Shown here in pieces: positions 17,201 to 24,103 of a stretch of 64,000 nt of DNA (its first letter is position 1; every line of letters begins with the position of its first letter). The notes under the pieces are model-generated. The model was not told where the DNA came from and did not search any database. It was given only the letters and a program-made list of their open reading frames with translations. Made by a program: the position numbers and the translations under genes. The DNA is from Angustibacter sp. Root456 (GTDB lineage: Bacteria; Actinomycetota; Actinomycetes; Actinomycetales; Angustibacteraceae). The DNA lies in contig NZ_LMER01000020.1 of the NCBI RefSeq assembly GCF_001426435.1, positions 589,985 through 653,984 of the forward strand, read 5' to 3'.

Positions 17201-19608
17201 ACGGCGGCCGCAGCCACCCCGGCCCCGACCCGGCACCGCAGAAGGTGCAGTGGGACATCGTCGAGGTCCCGGGGGGCACGGCTCCGGCCGCGGGCGGCTC
17301 CACGTGGCACGCGAAGGCCACCGGCCCGAACTCCGGCAGCGTCCAGATCGTCTTCGGCCGCTTCCGGTGGTCGGCGCAGATGTGCCGCCCGCTGCAGCTC
17401 GAGCCGGGTGAAGGCGGCACCCTCGCGGTGACCGGGTCGCACTTCCCCGCCGGGTGGTCGGAGTTCGACGGCGCGAGCGGTACCTGCACCACGCCGTCCG
17501 GCCAGCACGGCTACTTCGCCGGCACCGACGTCGAGGTCACGGCCACACCGGCGAGCCGGACCAACGGCACCCGCATCGACGGCAAGCCGAACTACTACCT
17601 GTACCGCTGGCTCACCGCGGCCGACCTCGCCGGCTCGGGCTCCGACCCCTACGCCATGGCGTTCCAGCCCCGCTGGGCCCTGTACGCCAAGGCGCGCACC
17701 GAGGTGCCGGGCACGACCGGCAACGTCACCGGCGACCCTTACGCCGCCCACACGACGTCGCGCACGATGCCCTTCGACGCGACGACCCCGACCGTGGTCG
17801 GCGCGGAGTACGGCGTCCTCAGCTGCGTGCCGGTGATGGTGAATCTGCACGACTTCCCCGGTGCCACGCACGTGAACATGACCCCCACCAACTGCCCGGG
17901 CATCACGCCCGACAACGACGGCTCGCGCGGTGCTCACCGGGCGGACGCGACGACGTACTACACCTACAACACCCACGTCGAGGTCAGCACCGACGCGCCG
18001 AGCACCCACAACGGCAAGGCGATGTCGTGGACCGGTCGCTACGACGGCGGCGAGTGGTCGTGGGAGAACGAGTCGACGGCCGCGATCAAGGTGCCGTACG
18101 CGCTGGACGGCGTCACGCTCGACGCCAGCTACTTCGACGTCCTGTGCTTCAAGCGCCAGGACGGGCTGGAGCAGGTGGACGCCAACGGCTACGGCTCGCG
18201 CGTCAACGCCGACCGCAACTGCCTGCCAGGTTGGACGAAGGGAGGCGCCACCCAGCGTGCGATCATCCCTCCCGCCGCCCAGGCGAACCACGTCAAGGCC
18301 GAGTGGCGGGTGAGCGCCGCCCGCCAGCTGGTCTCTGCGGGGGACTACGAGATCAGGAACCTGGACCCGACCACGCACGAGGTCGGCTTCCCCGTCGTCG
18401 TCGACAGCAACCTCATCGCCTACGCCGACCTGGACCAGTCGTACACCTCGGGCGGCAAGACCGTCCCGAGGTTCCACCAGACACGCGTGGACCTGCGGTT
18501 CTGCCGCGACCTCAGCGACGTCGTCACGACGAGGATCGTGGACCCGAACGGCCACCCGATGTCTTGGGGCAGTGGGGAGTTCGGGCACGCACCCGACGCG
18601 CAGGACGTGATGAAGACGCAGTCGGGCTGCTACGGCTTGGCCACCGAGCCGGGGAGCAAGGACGCCGTCCGGCTCACCGACGCGGCCCAGAAGAAGTGGA
18701 CCCTCCTGGCGTGGCGCAACACCACCACGGGTCGGATGCAGCTGAACACGCCGCAGAGCTACGGCATGGCCTTCCTGTCCTCGACCGACGACGGCGTGGT
18801 CTCCACCTCGTGGGAGGCGATCGTGACGCCGCGGTGCTACACGCTGGACTACAGCGAGCGCGTGAACGTCAACACCGCGCCCAACTGCGCCGGCGTCGAC
18901 CCGAACCTTCACATGTACAACCCCGGGACCGTCGTCCACGTGAGCTGGGACTCCGGCCACGACGACAGCTGGGGTGGCTGGGACGGCGCATCCGGAGGTC
19001 AGGGCGACGGCACGGTCGTCATGGACCAGGACCGCACCGTGCGGGCCACCTGGACCCACGACGACAACTTCAAGACGAACATCCTCAACCCGCTGAGCAA
19101 CACAGCCCAGAGGGTGGTCGGTGCGATCGTCACCGGCTTCAACTCCTGGCTGCTCGAGCCGGCTGCCGCGGTGCTCTCGGTGGTGCAGAAGGTCGCGACG
19201 GTGTGCAACCTGGTGGCGAGCGGGCTGGAGATGCTCGGTGTGCACGGCGCCGCGATCGACGGGCTGAAGAGCGTGAGCGCCGCGATCGGCTCGAGCATCG
19301 ACATGCTGAACGCGCTGGGATCGTGCACGGTGCAGTGGGCCACCGGGGACGCGCAGGCGATGACGCCGACGACCACCGAGGGCAAGGCGGCGAAGGCTGC
19401 CGCCGGCGCGATCGCGAAGAAGGTCAGCGCCAGCGTCGGCAACGACTGGATGAAGGACGCGTCGGTGGGCGTCGACCTGGTGACGCTGTTCTCCGGCAAC
19501 CTGGACTCCTTCTCGCAGGACCCCAAGGCGGCGTGGTCGTCGATCACCGGCATCGGGTCGTGCCTGCAGGAGAAGGCGGAGACGGCCGCGGGCAACTTCG
19601 GTGGGTGA
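11275..19608 (+). CDS. giant membrane-anchored surface protein: beta-helix, Ig-like repeats, Cys-pair modules
   Basis: A 2,777-residue protein. Residues 30-350 hold about seven hydrophobic segments, the last ending at VVVPATAARAA like a signal or anchor. Residues 350-680 are a parallel beta-helix region ending in the 'choice-of-anchor Q' signature (GNPALAAGSADYC, DQRGTGRDAQQCDAGAFQL). Residues 690-1790 are tandem Ig-like domains (recurring TTTLSGVP, FTPDDGS, YSGDDYYY patterns). From about 1800, seven modules each contain a Cys followed by a second, often Asn-Cys, pair and a GT-V-x-V / W pattern; they begin near residues 1800, 1906, 2036, 2184, 2291, 2410 and 2522. Residues 2600-2700 are hydrophobic and helical. 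GTG 11275 is the best open start; GTG 11284 is possible. Adhesion or surface structure is likely. The multi-pass N terminus joined to an exported repeat protein is odd. Confidence 0.85.
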   Translation: MRSVKRRTDRPASTTWSSARQPAATAWALTWRSALAVAVGGVYAMVLVALVLVAVGVMPRPTAAGSGGLALGLAVVPALALLLATIIGLATGVSGVALIVRNHLDGRGSRAAARATSGRDLRLGRSLRTAVRSAPKVVLACAAGAVVVAVLVAAAPVLVLAAAGVAVWKAVREKSSWRRTLRSLGWAVPFAPAAAAAAAVPAVYASVLNGAPLREAVRAAVRSSLRSRVTTLVGLVVVIAVGGLLAQVALAGKVVGGTAFDVAIVISLLVAGAALGALAHTGSATADPGSPGSGVTPRRGAPAGRSWRLAVRRARLSRVAGVTAVSLVAPVLALGAVVVPATAARAATDVVVDTAADASTTVDPDQCRTAGVPCGLRAAVAYAGEQAAADGSTVTVTFATDTTIRLAGTLKVPSGVAIDGGNNAVTIDAGHGFRAIEAYSAGGEGPKLSLKHVRVTGGRSTPGGAGLYSGDVGVTLVETTWDDNVSGGAGGGSGSSPDGGAVALPANTLWVEDSTFADDHATAGGGGAMAANRVFVTNATITTSTGASGRAEGGALLATSGGQITHATVTAGGGIAGTTGMPLEVVNTLASTVSGSLACAQITSADPAAGSPSVGNVDPDGTCLGVAADPVPLGALADNGGPTQTMALAAGNPALAAGSADYCALADQRGTGRDAQQCDAGAFQLSQPAPPPSTVVTLSGDRYSYIQNTVGLYVTAAQDGTGQAGSVVLLEGGTQVAGPFTLNPLLDKTAIEFDALPQGPHQLVARFTPDDGSAAIDSEPFTLSIASLSQAVLSTQQPAALHQPVTIVATITDRPDYGSVGVAEPGTPVRTGTATLTVNGVDHQVTLVNGTATLYVDDLQSSTVSVFYSGDDYYYPTDNLSTGGWSADITAVDTATTTTADVVRAEYGQPLTVAATVNDASGPADGTVTLYLDGAAKDTQTLAAGQATLSTSAPAGDHDLYVAFTPASGWALSQSVPVTVHVAPARTSVTISAAAPSVVYPAQPAVGFDATGTGAADLQLKDADTVVATAHVTLPATGQFTLLAGSLAAGTYHLHAEVVPSATAAASSSNAVDVTLTTGTTAVTATADGGAVVGSPTTVHLSADASALTTYTVTRDGDGSVVDVVHSTDGTGSFDYTPLVADVALTVTATFDDGNYGTAVAHVTITATKVAAPAPTMTWHNPGPDFDAAPPYLTLTLPTTAGLPAPTGHVQLLGRHANDLVSDIIGYGDVVDGTVRIDYIGAPGVCYCGDRTPRLQYAGDGTYLGFDAAAPEVDVPAIATTTTLSGVPATVRPGNQLLLQAHTQATSGIPTGRIDFVVNGAVVVSKDLVSGSIGTMWTVPWDLGDHAEVTARFVPDSTTWQASNGSQSATVLYPQPPTVTLEAPDQLKAGDWGHVVLHVEQFDQFIDAGSPITVTDGAGDVLATTYWWGSATAGTAAPVDLTIKPVHGGPSQFFVHYVFNGGTGGVSAPLSTTVDGVTTHLLVEPDPAPVAGYPFSVRVSLGGLPAGVQAGVLPVQLYADGVPFGFPQYAYSTGTEPPSAVFYGSVAKRGFVSFSATTVGDGADLGAGIGGSTVLVAGAPLHLSARDGIRYEATFGKALTITPQFSWGATTGSGPTDGRLTVALVGDDGTSRTCEAQLPALKCTFASYAVPAPGTYSVRVSYSGGSFYADTPADGPGDGSGGTSVGQLVVSGTRSTLATTFDRNPLTWVVGQRVTATFDVADPLDDTLLATGFVTLRAGETTLCSTRVDHARRTTCAFTVPDPQQPLAQQKPSDLVGTFTSDGPSLPGSSWAQLGPLPRCFLVTSTYGNMPGARHVPAVSGRTCDTAGAAPGHPGTMPGYLEGSAVDLTLVDPVTSGWKYTGSQATYSDGTTQPQQLIATGKTVTVWNLSQDVSVTPQYRWDPTCVTVVTGFESSVTPVGMTLGQWRQYNHGEPDPANGLRLTTPSNCDQPSGSSAREIEDLKNGIGHYVIGTDLYGGRSHPGPDPAPQKVQWDIVEVPGGTAPAAGGSTWHAKATGPNSGSVQIVFGRFRWSAQMCRPLQLEPGEGGTLAVTGSHFPAGWSEFDGASGTCTTPSGQHGYFAGTDVEVTATPASRTNGTRIDGKPNYYLYRWLTAADLAGSGSDPYAMAFQPRWALYAKARTEVPGTTGNVTGDPYAAHTTSRTMPFDATTPTVVGAEYGVLSCVPVMVNLHDFPGATHVNMTPTNCPGITPDNDGSRGAHRADATTYYTYNTHVEVSTDAPSTHNGKAMSWTGRYDGGEWSWENESTAAIKVPYALDGVTLDASYFDVLCFKRQDGLEQVDANGYGSRVNADRNCLPGWTKGGATQRAIIPPAAQANHVKAEWRVSAARQLVSAGDYEIRNLDPTTHEVGFPVVVDSNLIAYADLDQSYTSGGKTVPRFHQTRVDLRFCRDLSDVVTTRIVDPNGHPMSWGSGEFGHAPDAQDVMKTQSGCYGLATEPGSKDAVRLTDAAQKKWTLLAWRNTTTGRMQLNTPQSYGMAFLSSTDDGVVSTSWEAIVTPRCYTLDYSERVNVNTAPNCAGVDPNLHMYNPGTVVHVSWDSGHDDSWGGWDGASGGQGDGTVVMDQDRTVRATWTHDDNFKTNILNPLSNTAQRVVGAIVTGFNSWLLEPAAAVLSVVQKVATVCNLVASGLEMLGVHGAAIDGLKSVSAAIGSSIDMLNALGSCTVQWATGDAQAMTPTTTEGKAAKAAAGAIAKKVSASVGNDWMKDASVGVDLVTLFSGNLDSFSQDPKAAWSSITGIGSCLQEKAETAAGNFGG

Positions 19609-19650
19609 CGTCCCTGACGCGGGTCGTGGCGTTCGGGGCAGGCATCGTGT

Positions 19651-19745
19651 CAGGCGGCTCGAGCTTCTCGAGGGTTGCCTGCGGTTGTCGAGGGTTGCAC
19701 CCCTCGGCAAGCGGAGTGTCGCCCACATAACGTGATCAACGGGCG
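19651..19745. repeat. family-3 extragenic repeat, copy 1
   Basis: A 95-base element nearly identical to 20273-20367 (only about six differences by eye) and related to 38804-38884. It carries a hairpin core (GGTTGTCGAGGG with CCCTCGGCAAGC) and a conserved right end GTGTCGCCCACA followed by CGTGATCAACGGG. It follows the giant surface gene and lies downstream of the GNAT gene. It could also serve as a terminator. Confidence 0.88.
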
Positions 19746-19828
19746 AGCCCAAGCGTCCACACGATGCGGCCGCTCAGCAGCAAGTAGCCGGCGCCGACCG
19801 CCCAGCGTCCCTCGGCGTCGAGCCGGGC

Positions 19829-20257
19829 TCAGAGGTCCTTGCGGAAGTGGACGTCGGCGTGTCCGACCACGGGGACGCCGTCCCACCGGAAGATCTCGCG
19901 GTAGCCGTGCCGCTCGTAGAAGCCCGGCGCCTGGAAGGTGAACGACGTGACGAACACGTGGGTGCAGCCGCGGCGGCGCGCCTCGGCCTCGAACTCCTCG
20001 AGGAGCCGGCTGCCCAGGTGGGCGCCGCGGACGTCGTCGCGCACCCACGTCATGCCGATGCCGGCCGCGACGCCCCACGTCCAACCGCTGAGTCCGGCGG
20101 CGAGCTCGCCGTCCGCGTCGTGGACCTGCACGGTGAGCTCGCGGGCGGCCGCGGTGCCGGGCGTGGCCGCCGCGTTGTGCCGGTCGAGCTCGTCGGACAG
20201 GCGCTGGTCGAGTGCGGGGACGCCGTCGGCGACGGTGGTGCGGAAGGAGTCGGTCAC
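19829..20257 (-). CDS. GNAT-family N-acetyltransferase
   Basis: A 142-residue protein with GNAT motif A as DDVRGAHLGSRLLEEFEAEA (acetyl-CoA pyrophosphate loop, about residues 77-96), the following strand RGCTHVFVTSFTFQAPGFYERHGY, and a C-terminal strand (about 119-140). The GTG at 20257 gives the usual length. The frame upstream enters the family-3 repeat, which is not protein-like. The gene sits alone between two same-orientation 95-base repeats. The substrate is unknown; similar small GNATs act on small amines or protein N termini. Confidence 0.85.
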   Translation of the reverse strand: MTDSFRTTVADGVPALDQRLSDELDRHNAAATPGTAAARELTVQVHDADGELAAGLSGWTWGVAAGIGMTWVRDDVRGAHLGSRLLEEFEAEARRRGCTHVFVTSFTFQAPGFYERHGYREIFRWDGVPVVGHADVHFRKDL

Positions 20258-20272
20258 GACGTCGCATCGTGC

Positions 20273-20367
20273 CAGGCGGCCCGAGGTTCTCGAGGGTTGC
20301 CTGCGGTTGTCGAGGGTTGTACCCCTCGGCAAGCGGAGTGTCGCCCACATATCGTGATCAACGGGCG
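20273..20367. repeat. family-3 extragenic repeat, copy 2
   Basis: A same-orientation copy of 19651-19745, starting 622 bases further right and 16 bases upstream of the GNAT start. Its proximity means the GNAT promoter must lie inside or beyond the repeat. Recombination between the two copies would delete the GNAT gene precisely. Confidence 0.88.
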
Positions 20368-20496
20368 GGCGGCCCGGGGAGCGGTGTTCGCACTTTCGCT
20401 TGGTTGCAGGTCAAGGCATGCAATCTGCGGGGAGACCGAGGTGGCACCAGCCGCCGCCAAAGCCAGCACCTCCGCCAACAGTGGGGGGCCGCCGGC

Positions 20497-20640
20497 TCAG
20501 CGGGACGGCAAGGCGTCCCGCCTGCGCCGCCGTACGCCCAGCTCGTAGCTGTCACCGCCCTGCAACAGCGGCGGTCCGTAGGTCAGGGCGAGGGCCAGCG
20601 CCAACCCGACGAGCAGCCCCACGACCACGCCACGCCCCAT
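20497..20640 (-). CDS. 47-residue membrane protein
   Basis: A short gene starting MGRGVVVGLLVGLALALALT, with one membrane helix (about residues 4-22) and a basic tail containing RRRRR. A strong GAGGGGG ribosome site lies five bases upstream of the ATG, and the codon pattern is normal for the window. It follows the fusion oxidoreductase gene, whose stop is at 20748, on the same strand. No function is recognised. Confidence 0.6.
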   Translation of the reverse strand: MGRGVVVGLLVGLALALALTYGPPLLQGGDSYELGVRRRRRDALPSR

Positions 20641-20747
20641 GCCAGCCCCCTCGATCCGTCGAGTCTGCCCGCGCTCTGGCAGGCGGGTCACTTGAACCTG
20701 CCGACACTGTGCCGCGTCCAGCCGGGGCCGTTGCCCGGGCGGGCGAG

Positions 20748-22352
20748 TCACGTGGTCCGGCGTGCGCGCAGGATCCGGTCCTGGGCGTGATGGGCTGCGC
20801 TCGCTGAACCTGTGGGCCGGGGACGCTTGTCGTTGACCTCGATGGTCCAGCCTGGGGTGGCGTCGAGTACGGCGGCGAAGTCGTCGAGGTCGAGGTAGGC
20901 ATCGGGGTCGAACGGACGGTGCTGGTGCTGCGGGTCGCGCATGGCCTCGATGTCGTGGCTGAGGATGACGAGCGTGCCGCCGGGTGCGACCGCGTCGAGG
21001 ACGTTGTGGACGCCGCGCAGGTCGGGCGTGCGCGGGATCGAGGCGTATGCCGCGAAGACCAGGTCGAATCCACCGCGGGTGAACGGCTCGCTCGCGTTGG
21101 CGTCGACCAGCGCGCACCTGACCGGCAGGTCACGGCGCCGAGCTTCGGCCTGGACCCTGGCGAGCGCCCGCGTGGAGATGTCGCTTGCGGTCACCTCCCA
21201 TCCGTGCTCGGCCAGCCAGAGCGCGTCGCCACCCTCACCGGCGCCGACGTCGAGCGCGCGGCCGGTGGGCAGGTCGGCCACTTCCGCTACCAAGGAGCCG
21301 TTCGGGTTGCCACTCCACATCGGGGCGCCGGAGTAGCGGTGATCCCAGTCGGCGACCGAACCGGACGGACGAGCCGCGATTCGCGTGTCCTCTTCGGCGA
21401 GGCTGAACGCGACAGCACCACCGACGCGACTGCCGTGTGCGGCGGCTGGAAGCACCTGCTGGCCCGGGTCGGTGATGCTGCCGGCCGCGAAGACTCCGTC
21501 GACAGCAGTGGCTCCCAGCGCATCGATCTCGATCACTTCGCCGATGCCGGTGACGTGGGGCGCGGGGCTCAGCCCCAACCCGGCGAACGGCTCGATGCGC
21601 GGATGGAACCGGGGCCCGACGAGCATCGCATCGGCGTCGACCCTCGAGCCGTCGGCCAGCTCGACCCCGGTCAGCCGACCATCGGCATCGGCAAGGACAC
21701 GCTTCGCGGTCGTGGCGACGCGCGCGTCGACGCCTGCGGCCGCGAGGGTGTCGATCTGGGGTTCGTCGACGTCGACCCCGTCGGCGATCAGCATGGTCAG
21801 GCGTGCGGTCAGCTGGCGCAGCAGTGGCGCGACGTGCAGCCCCATCGGGTGGGTGACGAGCTGGACCAGCCGCTGGTCGCGGACCTCGTAGCCGTGGCAG
21901 AACGGGCAGTGGATCACCGCGCGTCCCCAGTGCTCGGCAAGCCCCTCGACGGCGGGGAGCTCGTCGACCAGGCCGGTCGCGACGATGATCCGGCGGGCGA
22001 CGACGCTGTCGCCGGTGGCGAGCTCGGTGACGAAGCGGTCGTCGTCGCGCCGCACCTGCACCGCTCGCCCAAGCAGCACCTCGCCCCCGTAGCTTCGTAC
22101 GTCTGCTCGGCCTGCGGCGAGCAGCTCTGCCGGTTCGGTGCCATCACGGCCGAGGAAGCTGTGCATGTGCTCAGCCGGCGCGTTGCGCGGCTCACCGGAG
22201 TCGACCACGATCACCGATCGGCGTTGGCGGCCGAGCTGCAGGGCGGCGGCGAGCCCGGCGGCTGATCCGCCGATGATCGCGACGTCGCAGTGGCGGACGA
22301 CGGTGGGCACGGCGGAGCCGCTGGCGTCGGAATGGGGATGCTGGTCGCTCAT
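20748..22352 (-). CDS. thioredoxin-reductase-like FAD oxidoreductase fused to a SAM methyltransferase
   Basis: A 534-residue two-domain protein. Residues about 20-310 are a FAD/NAD(P) oxidoreductase of the thioredoxin reductase family: CDVAIIGGSAAGLAAALQLG binds FAD, the redox pair is HCPFCHGYE, and the late FAD motif is TAVDGVFAAGSITDP. Residues about 335-525 are a class I methyltransferase with motif I GRALDVGAGEGGDALWLAEH and the post-motif VLDAVAPGGTLVILSHD. ATG 22352 is the first Met, and the divergent regulator gene begins 66 bases away across a perfect palindrome. This fusion occurs in other actinobacteria beside an XRE-cupin regulator (recalled). The substrate is unknown; methylation and thiol redox chemistry on one small molecule is plausible. 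Confidence 0.9.
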   Translation of the reverse strand: MSDQHPHSDASGSAVPTVVRHCDVAIIGGSAAGLAAALQLGRQRRSVIVVDSGEPRNAPAEHMHSFLGRDGTEPAELLAAGRADVRSYGGEVLLGRAVQVRRDDDRFVTELATGDSVVARRIIVATGLVDELPAVEGLAEHWGRAVIHCPFCHGYEVRDQRLVQLVTHPMGLHVAPLLRQLTARLTMLIADGVDVDEPQIDTLAAAGVDARVATTAKRVLADADGRLTGVELADGSRVDADAMLVGPRFHPRIEPFAGLGLSPAPHVTGIGEVIEIDALGATAVDGVFAAGSITDPGQQVLPAAAHGSRVGGAVAFSLAEEDTRIAARPSGSVADWDHRYSGAPMWSGNPNGSLVAEVADLPTGRALDVGAGEGGDALWLAEHGWEVTASDISTRALARVQAEARRRDLPVRCALVDANASEPFTRGGFDLVFAAYASIPRTPDLRGVHNVLDAVAPGGTLVILSHDIEAMRDPQHQHRPFDPDAYLDLDDFAAVLDATPGWTIEVNDKRPRPTGSASAAHHAQDRILRARRTT

Positions 22353-22391
22353 GTTTCGAGCGTAGGCGGCCCTCGCGATATGCGGTAGACT

Positions 22392-22410
22392 CCTTGCAGA
22401 ATCTGCAAGG
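22392..22410. promoter_or_regulatory. perfect palindromic operator in the XRE/oxidoreductase divergent promoter
   Basis: CCTTGCAGAATCTGCAAGG is a perfect inverted repeat (9-base arms, one central base). Its right arm overlaps the AAGGAGA ribosome site of the XRE-cupin gene. It also overlaps the start region of the divergent fusion gene; TAGACT at 22386-22391 is a possible -10. Position and symmetry fit autoregulation by the adjacent XRE protein. Confidence 0.75.
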
Positions 22411-22417
22411 AGACCCC

Positions 22418-22984
22418 ATGACCGCACGTGTCGACGTCGAGCGCATCGTCCGGACCCGGTTGCGCAGCCTGCGGACCACGCTCGGGCTGTCTCTCGACGA
22501 CCTCTCCGCGCGTACAAATCTGAGTCCGTCGACGATCAGTCGCATTGAGACGGGGAAGCGCTCGATCGGGCTCGACGTGCTGTTGCCGCTGGCGAGCGGC
22601 CTGCAGGTAGGCCTGGACGCGCTCCTTGACGTGAGCGGCGATGACGACGTGGTGATCCGGCCCACGCCGAGCGAAGTCGAAGGCCGTACTACCTGGGCGC
22701 TGAGCCGTCCCGAGAGCAGCACGGTCGCGGTGAAGACGCGGGTCGAGCCGACTGCCGCCCAGCCGCAGCAGCGCGTCCATCCCGGCCACGACTGGCTCTT
22801 CGTCCTCAGCGGCCGCATCTTGCTCCTGCTCGGTGAGCGCGAGGTCACCGTCGAGGCTGGCGAGGCGGCCGAGTTCGCCACCATGACCCCGCACGCGTTC
22901 GTCGCGATCGACGGTCCCGCCGAGCTGCTGATGATCTTCGATCGGGACGGCCAGCGCGCGCACGTGCACCACGGCCGAGACTGA
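22418..22984 (+). CDS. XRE-family regulator with cupin sensor domain
   Basis: A 188-residue regulator. The N-terminal helix-turn-helix (about residues 10-65) contains LGLSLDDLSARTNLSPSTIS followed by RIETGKRS. The C-terminal cupin domain (about 100-180) has the strand-turn pattern HPGHDWLFVLSGRILLLLG and VEAGEAAEFATMTPHAF. Such proteins sense a small molecule through the cupin barrel and control a divergent gene. ATG 22418 has AAGGAGA immediately upstream, preferable to the in-frame TTG at 22394 that lies inside the operator. Autorepression is likely because the palindrome covers its ribosome site. Confidence 0.92.
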   Translation: MTARVDVERIVRTRLRSLRTTLGLSLDDLSARTNLSPSTISRIETGKRSIGLDVLLPLASGLQVGLDALLDVSGDDDVVIRPTPSEVEGRTTWALSRPESSTVAVKTRVEPTAAQPQQRVHPGHDWLFVLSGRILLLLGEREVTVEAGEAAEFATMTPHAFVAIDGPAELLMIFDRDGQRAHVHHGRD

Positions 22985-23319
22985 CGTCGCTCCGCCCACG
23001 CCAGGGCTGCCGCCGCGCCGGGCACCCGCCGCTTCTGCCGCGATCCGAGGGTCAGAAGTCGGTGTCCTCGAGACCGAGTCAGCTCTCGTCCGATACGAAC
23101 ATGCCGTGGGTGACATCCAGCGTCACCCGTGGAGCCCGCATCAAGATCATCCACGTGGGAACTCCCCCGTGGCGACGTTCCGGTTGGTGACCTGGCTGTT
23201 GCGGCGCACCGCGGCCGGCGCGGCAGAACCCAGGCTGAGCTGAGCAAACCACCGCGCGACGGCGGCGTCGACGGCGTGCTTGCTGACGCCGTCGAGGCGT
23301 CGGGTGGATCCACGGACGG
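22985..23319. other. 335-base interval without a recognisable gene
   Basis: Short open frames here have no ribosome site or family pattern. The only structure noticed is a modest inverted repeat, GGGTGAC/GTCACCC near 23106-23130, and a CCACGTGG-like pair around 23151-23175. It separates the XRE gene from the tRNA and may hold the end of the XRE transcript and the end of the tRNA transcript. Confidence 0.5.
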
Positions 23320-23390
23320 AGCGGGTGACGGGAATCGAACCCGCACTGTCAGCTTGGGAAGCTGATGTTCTGCCATTGAACTACACCCGC
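23320..23390 (-). tRNA. tRNA-Gly (anticodon CCC)
   Basis: A leftward tRNA of 71 bases. The acceptor stem GCGGGTG (from 23390) pairs with CACCCGC (to 23321). The D-arm contains TAGTTCAATGGCAGAAC. The anticodon stem TCAGC/GCTGA encloses loop TTCCCAA, giving anticodon CCC. The T-arm is GCGGGTTCGATTCCCGT. The discriminator is T, as usual in bacterial tRNA-Gly, and CCA is not encoded. It lies just upstream of dcd on the opposite strand, a neighbourhood common in actinobacteria. Confidence 0.95.
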
Positions 23391-23503
23391 GCGGCCCGTC
23401 GTCCGGGCGCGAGCACGAGCATATCCGATGCGCGCGGCCGTTCCCGAGCCCTCCGACCGGCTCGGGTCGCGAGAAGCCGTGTCCACTCCTCGGGCGCGCC
23501 GGA

Positions 23504-23509
23504 TACCCT
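23504..23509 (+). promoter_or_regulatory. -10 element for leaderless dcd transcript
   Basis: TACCCT fits the actinobacterial TANNNT -10 and ends seven bases before the GTG of dcd, so transcription should begin at or next to the start codon. No Shine-Dalgarno sequence precedes the GTG, which supports leaderless translation. Confidence 0.5.
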
Positions 23510-23515
23510 GCCTGC

Positions 23516-24091
23516 GTGCTGCTCAGTGACCGCGACATCACCGCCGAGATCGACGCCGGCCGCGTCGTCCTCGACCCCTACGACCCGGCGATGCTGCAGC
23601 CGTCGAGCGTCGACATCCGGCTCGACCGGTTCTTCCGGCTCTTCGACAACCACAAGTACGCCGTGATCGACCCGGCCGAGGACCAGCCCGACCTCACCCG
23701 CCTGGTCGAGGTCGACCCCGACGAGCCGTTCGTGCTGCACCCCGGCGAGTTCGTGCTCGGCTCGGTCTACGAGACCGTCACGCTGCCGGACGACGTCGCC
23801 GCCCGCGTCGAGGGCAAGTCGAGCCTGGGGCGCCTCGGCCTGCTCACGCACGCGACGGCCGGCTTCATCGACCCCGGCTTCAGTGGCCACGTCACCCTCG
23901 AGCTGAGCAACGTCGCGACGCTGCCCATCAAGCTGTGGCCGGGCATGAAGATCGGCCAGCTGTGCTTCTTCCGGCTCTCCAGCGCCGCTGACCACCCGTA
24001 CGGCAGCGAGAAGTACGGCTCGCGGTACCAAGGCCAGCGCGGCCCGACGGCGAGCCGCTCCTACCAGAGCTTCCACCGCACCCGGGTCTGA
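23516..24091 (+). CDS. dcd: dCTP deaminase
   Basis: A 191-residue homotrimeric enzyme of pyrimidine deoxynucleotide synthesis. It opens [20 protein letters not shown]. The motif [14 protein letters not shown] and the catalytic region [13 protein letters not shown] (with Arg and Glu) are followed by [19 protein letters not shown] and the C-terminal [17 protein letters not shown] that closes over the nucleotide. The family ranges from mono- to bifunctional enzymes that also hydrolyse dUTP; mycobacterial Dcd is bifunctional, and this sequence is close to that type. GTG 23516 is the start; the mRNA is probably leaderless. It is followed 12 bases later by an unknown gene that may be cotranscribed. 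Confidence 0.96.
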   Translation: MLLSDRDITAEIDAGRVVLDPYDPAMLQPSSVDIRLDRFFRLFDNHKYAVIDPAEDQPDLTRLVEVDPDEPFVLHPGEFVLGSVYETVTLPDDVAARVEGKSSLGRLGLLTHATAGFIDPGFSGHVTLELSNVATLPIKLWPGMKIGQLCFFRLSSAADHPYGSEKYGSRYQGQRGPTASRSYQSFHRTRV

Positions 24092-24103
24092 CGGGCCGAC
24101 GGT

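Noticed and set aside
12760-19752. Very long open frame on the minus strand opposite the giant surface gene
   Set aside because: Its translation is Arg/Gly/His/Val-rich with no domain pattern, and it mirrors the third-position GC bias of the plus-strand gene. The plus-strand frame has clear beta-helix, Ig-like and Cys modules.
22394-22420. TTG at 22394 as the XRE-cupin start
   Set aside because: It lies inside the palindromic operator with no ribosome site; ATG 22418 has AAGGAGA directly upstream.
23129-23666. Plus-strand open frames across the tRNA-Gly region
   Set aside because: They run through a clear tRNA and into dcd in the wrong frame, and have no ribosome site or family similarity.
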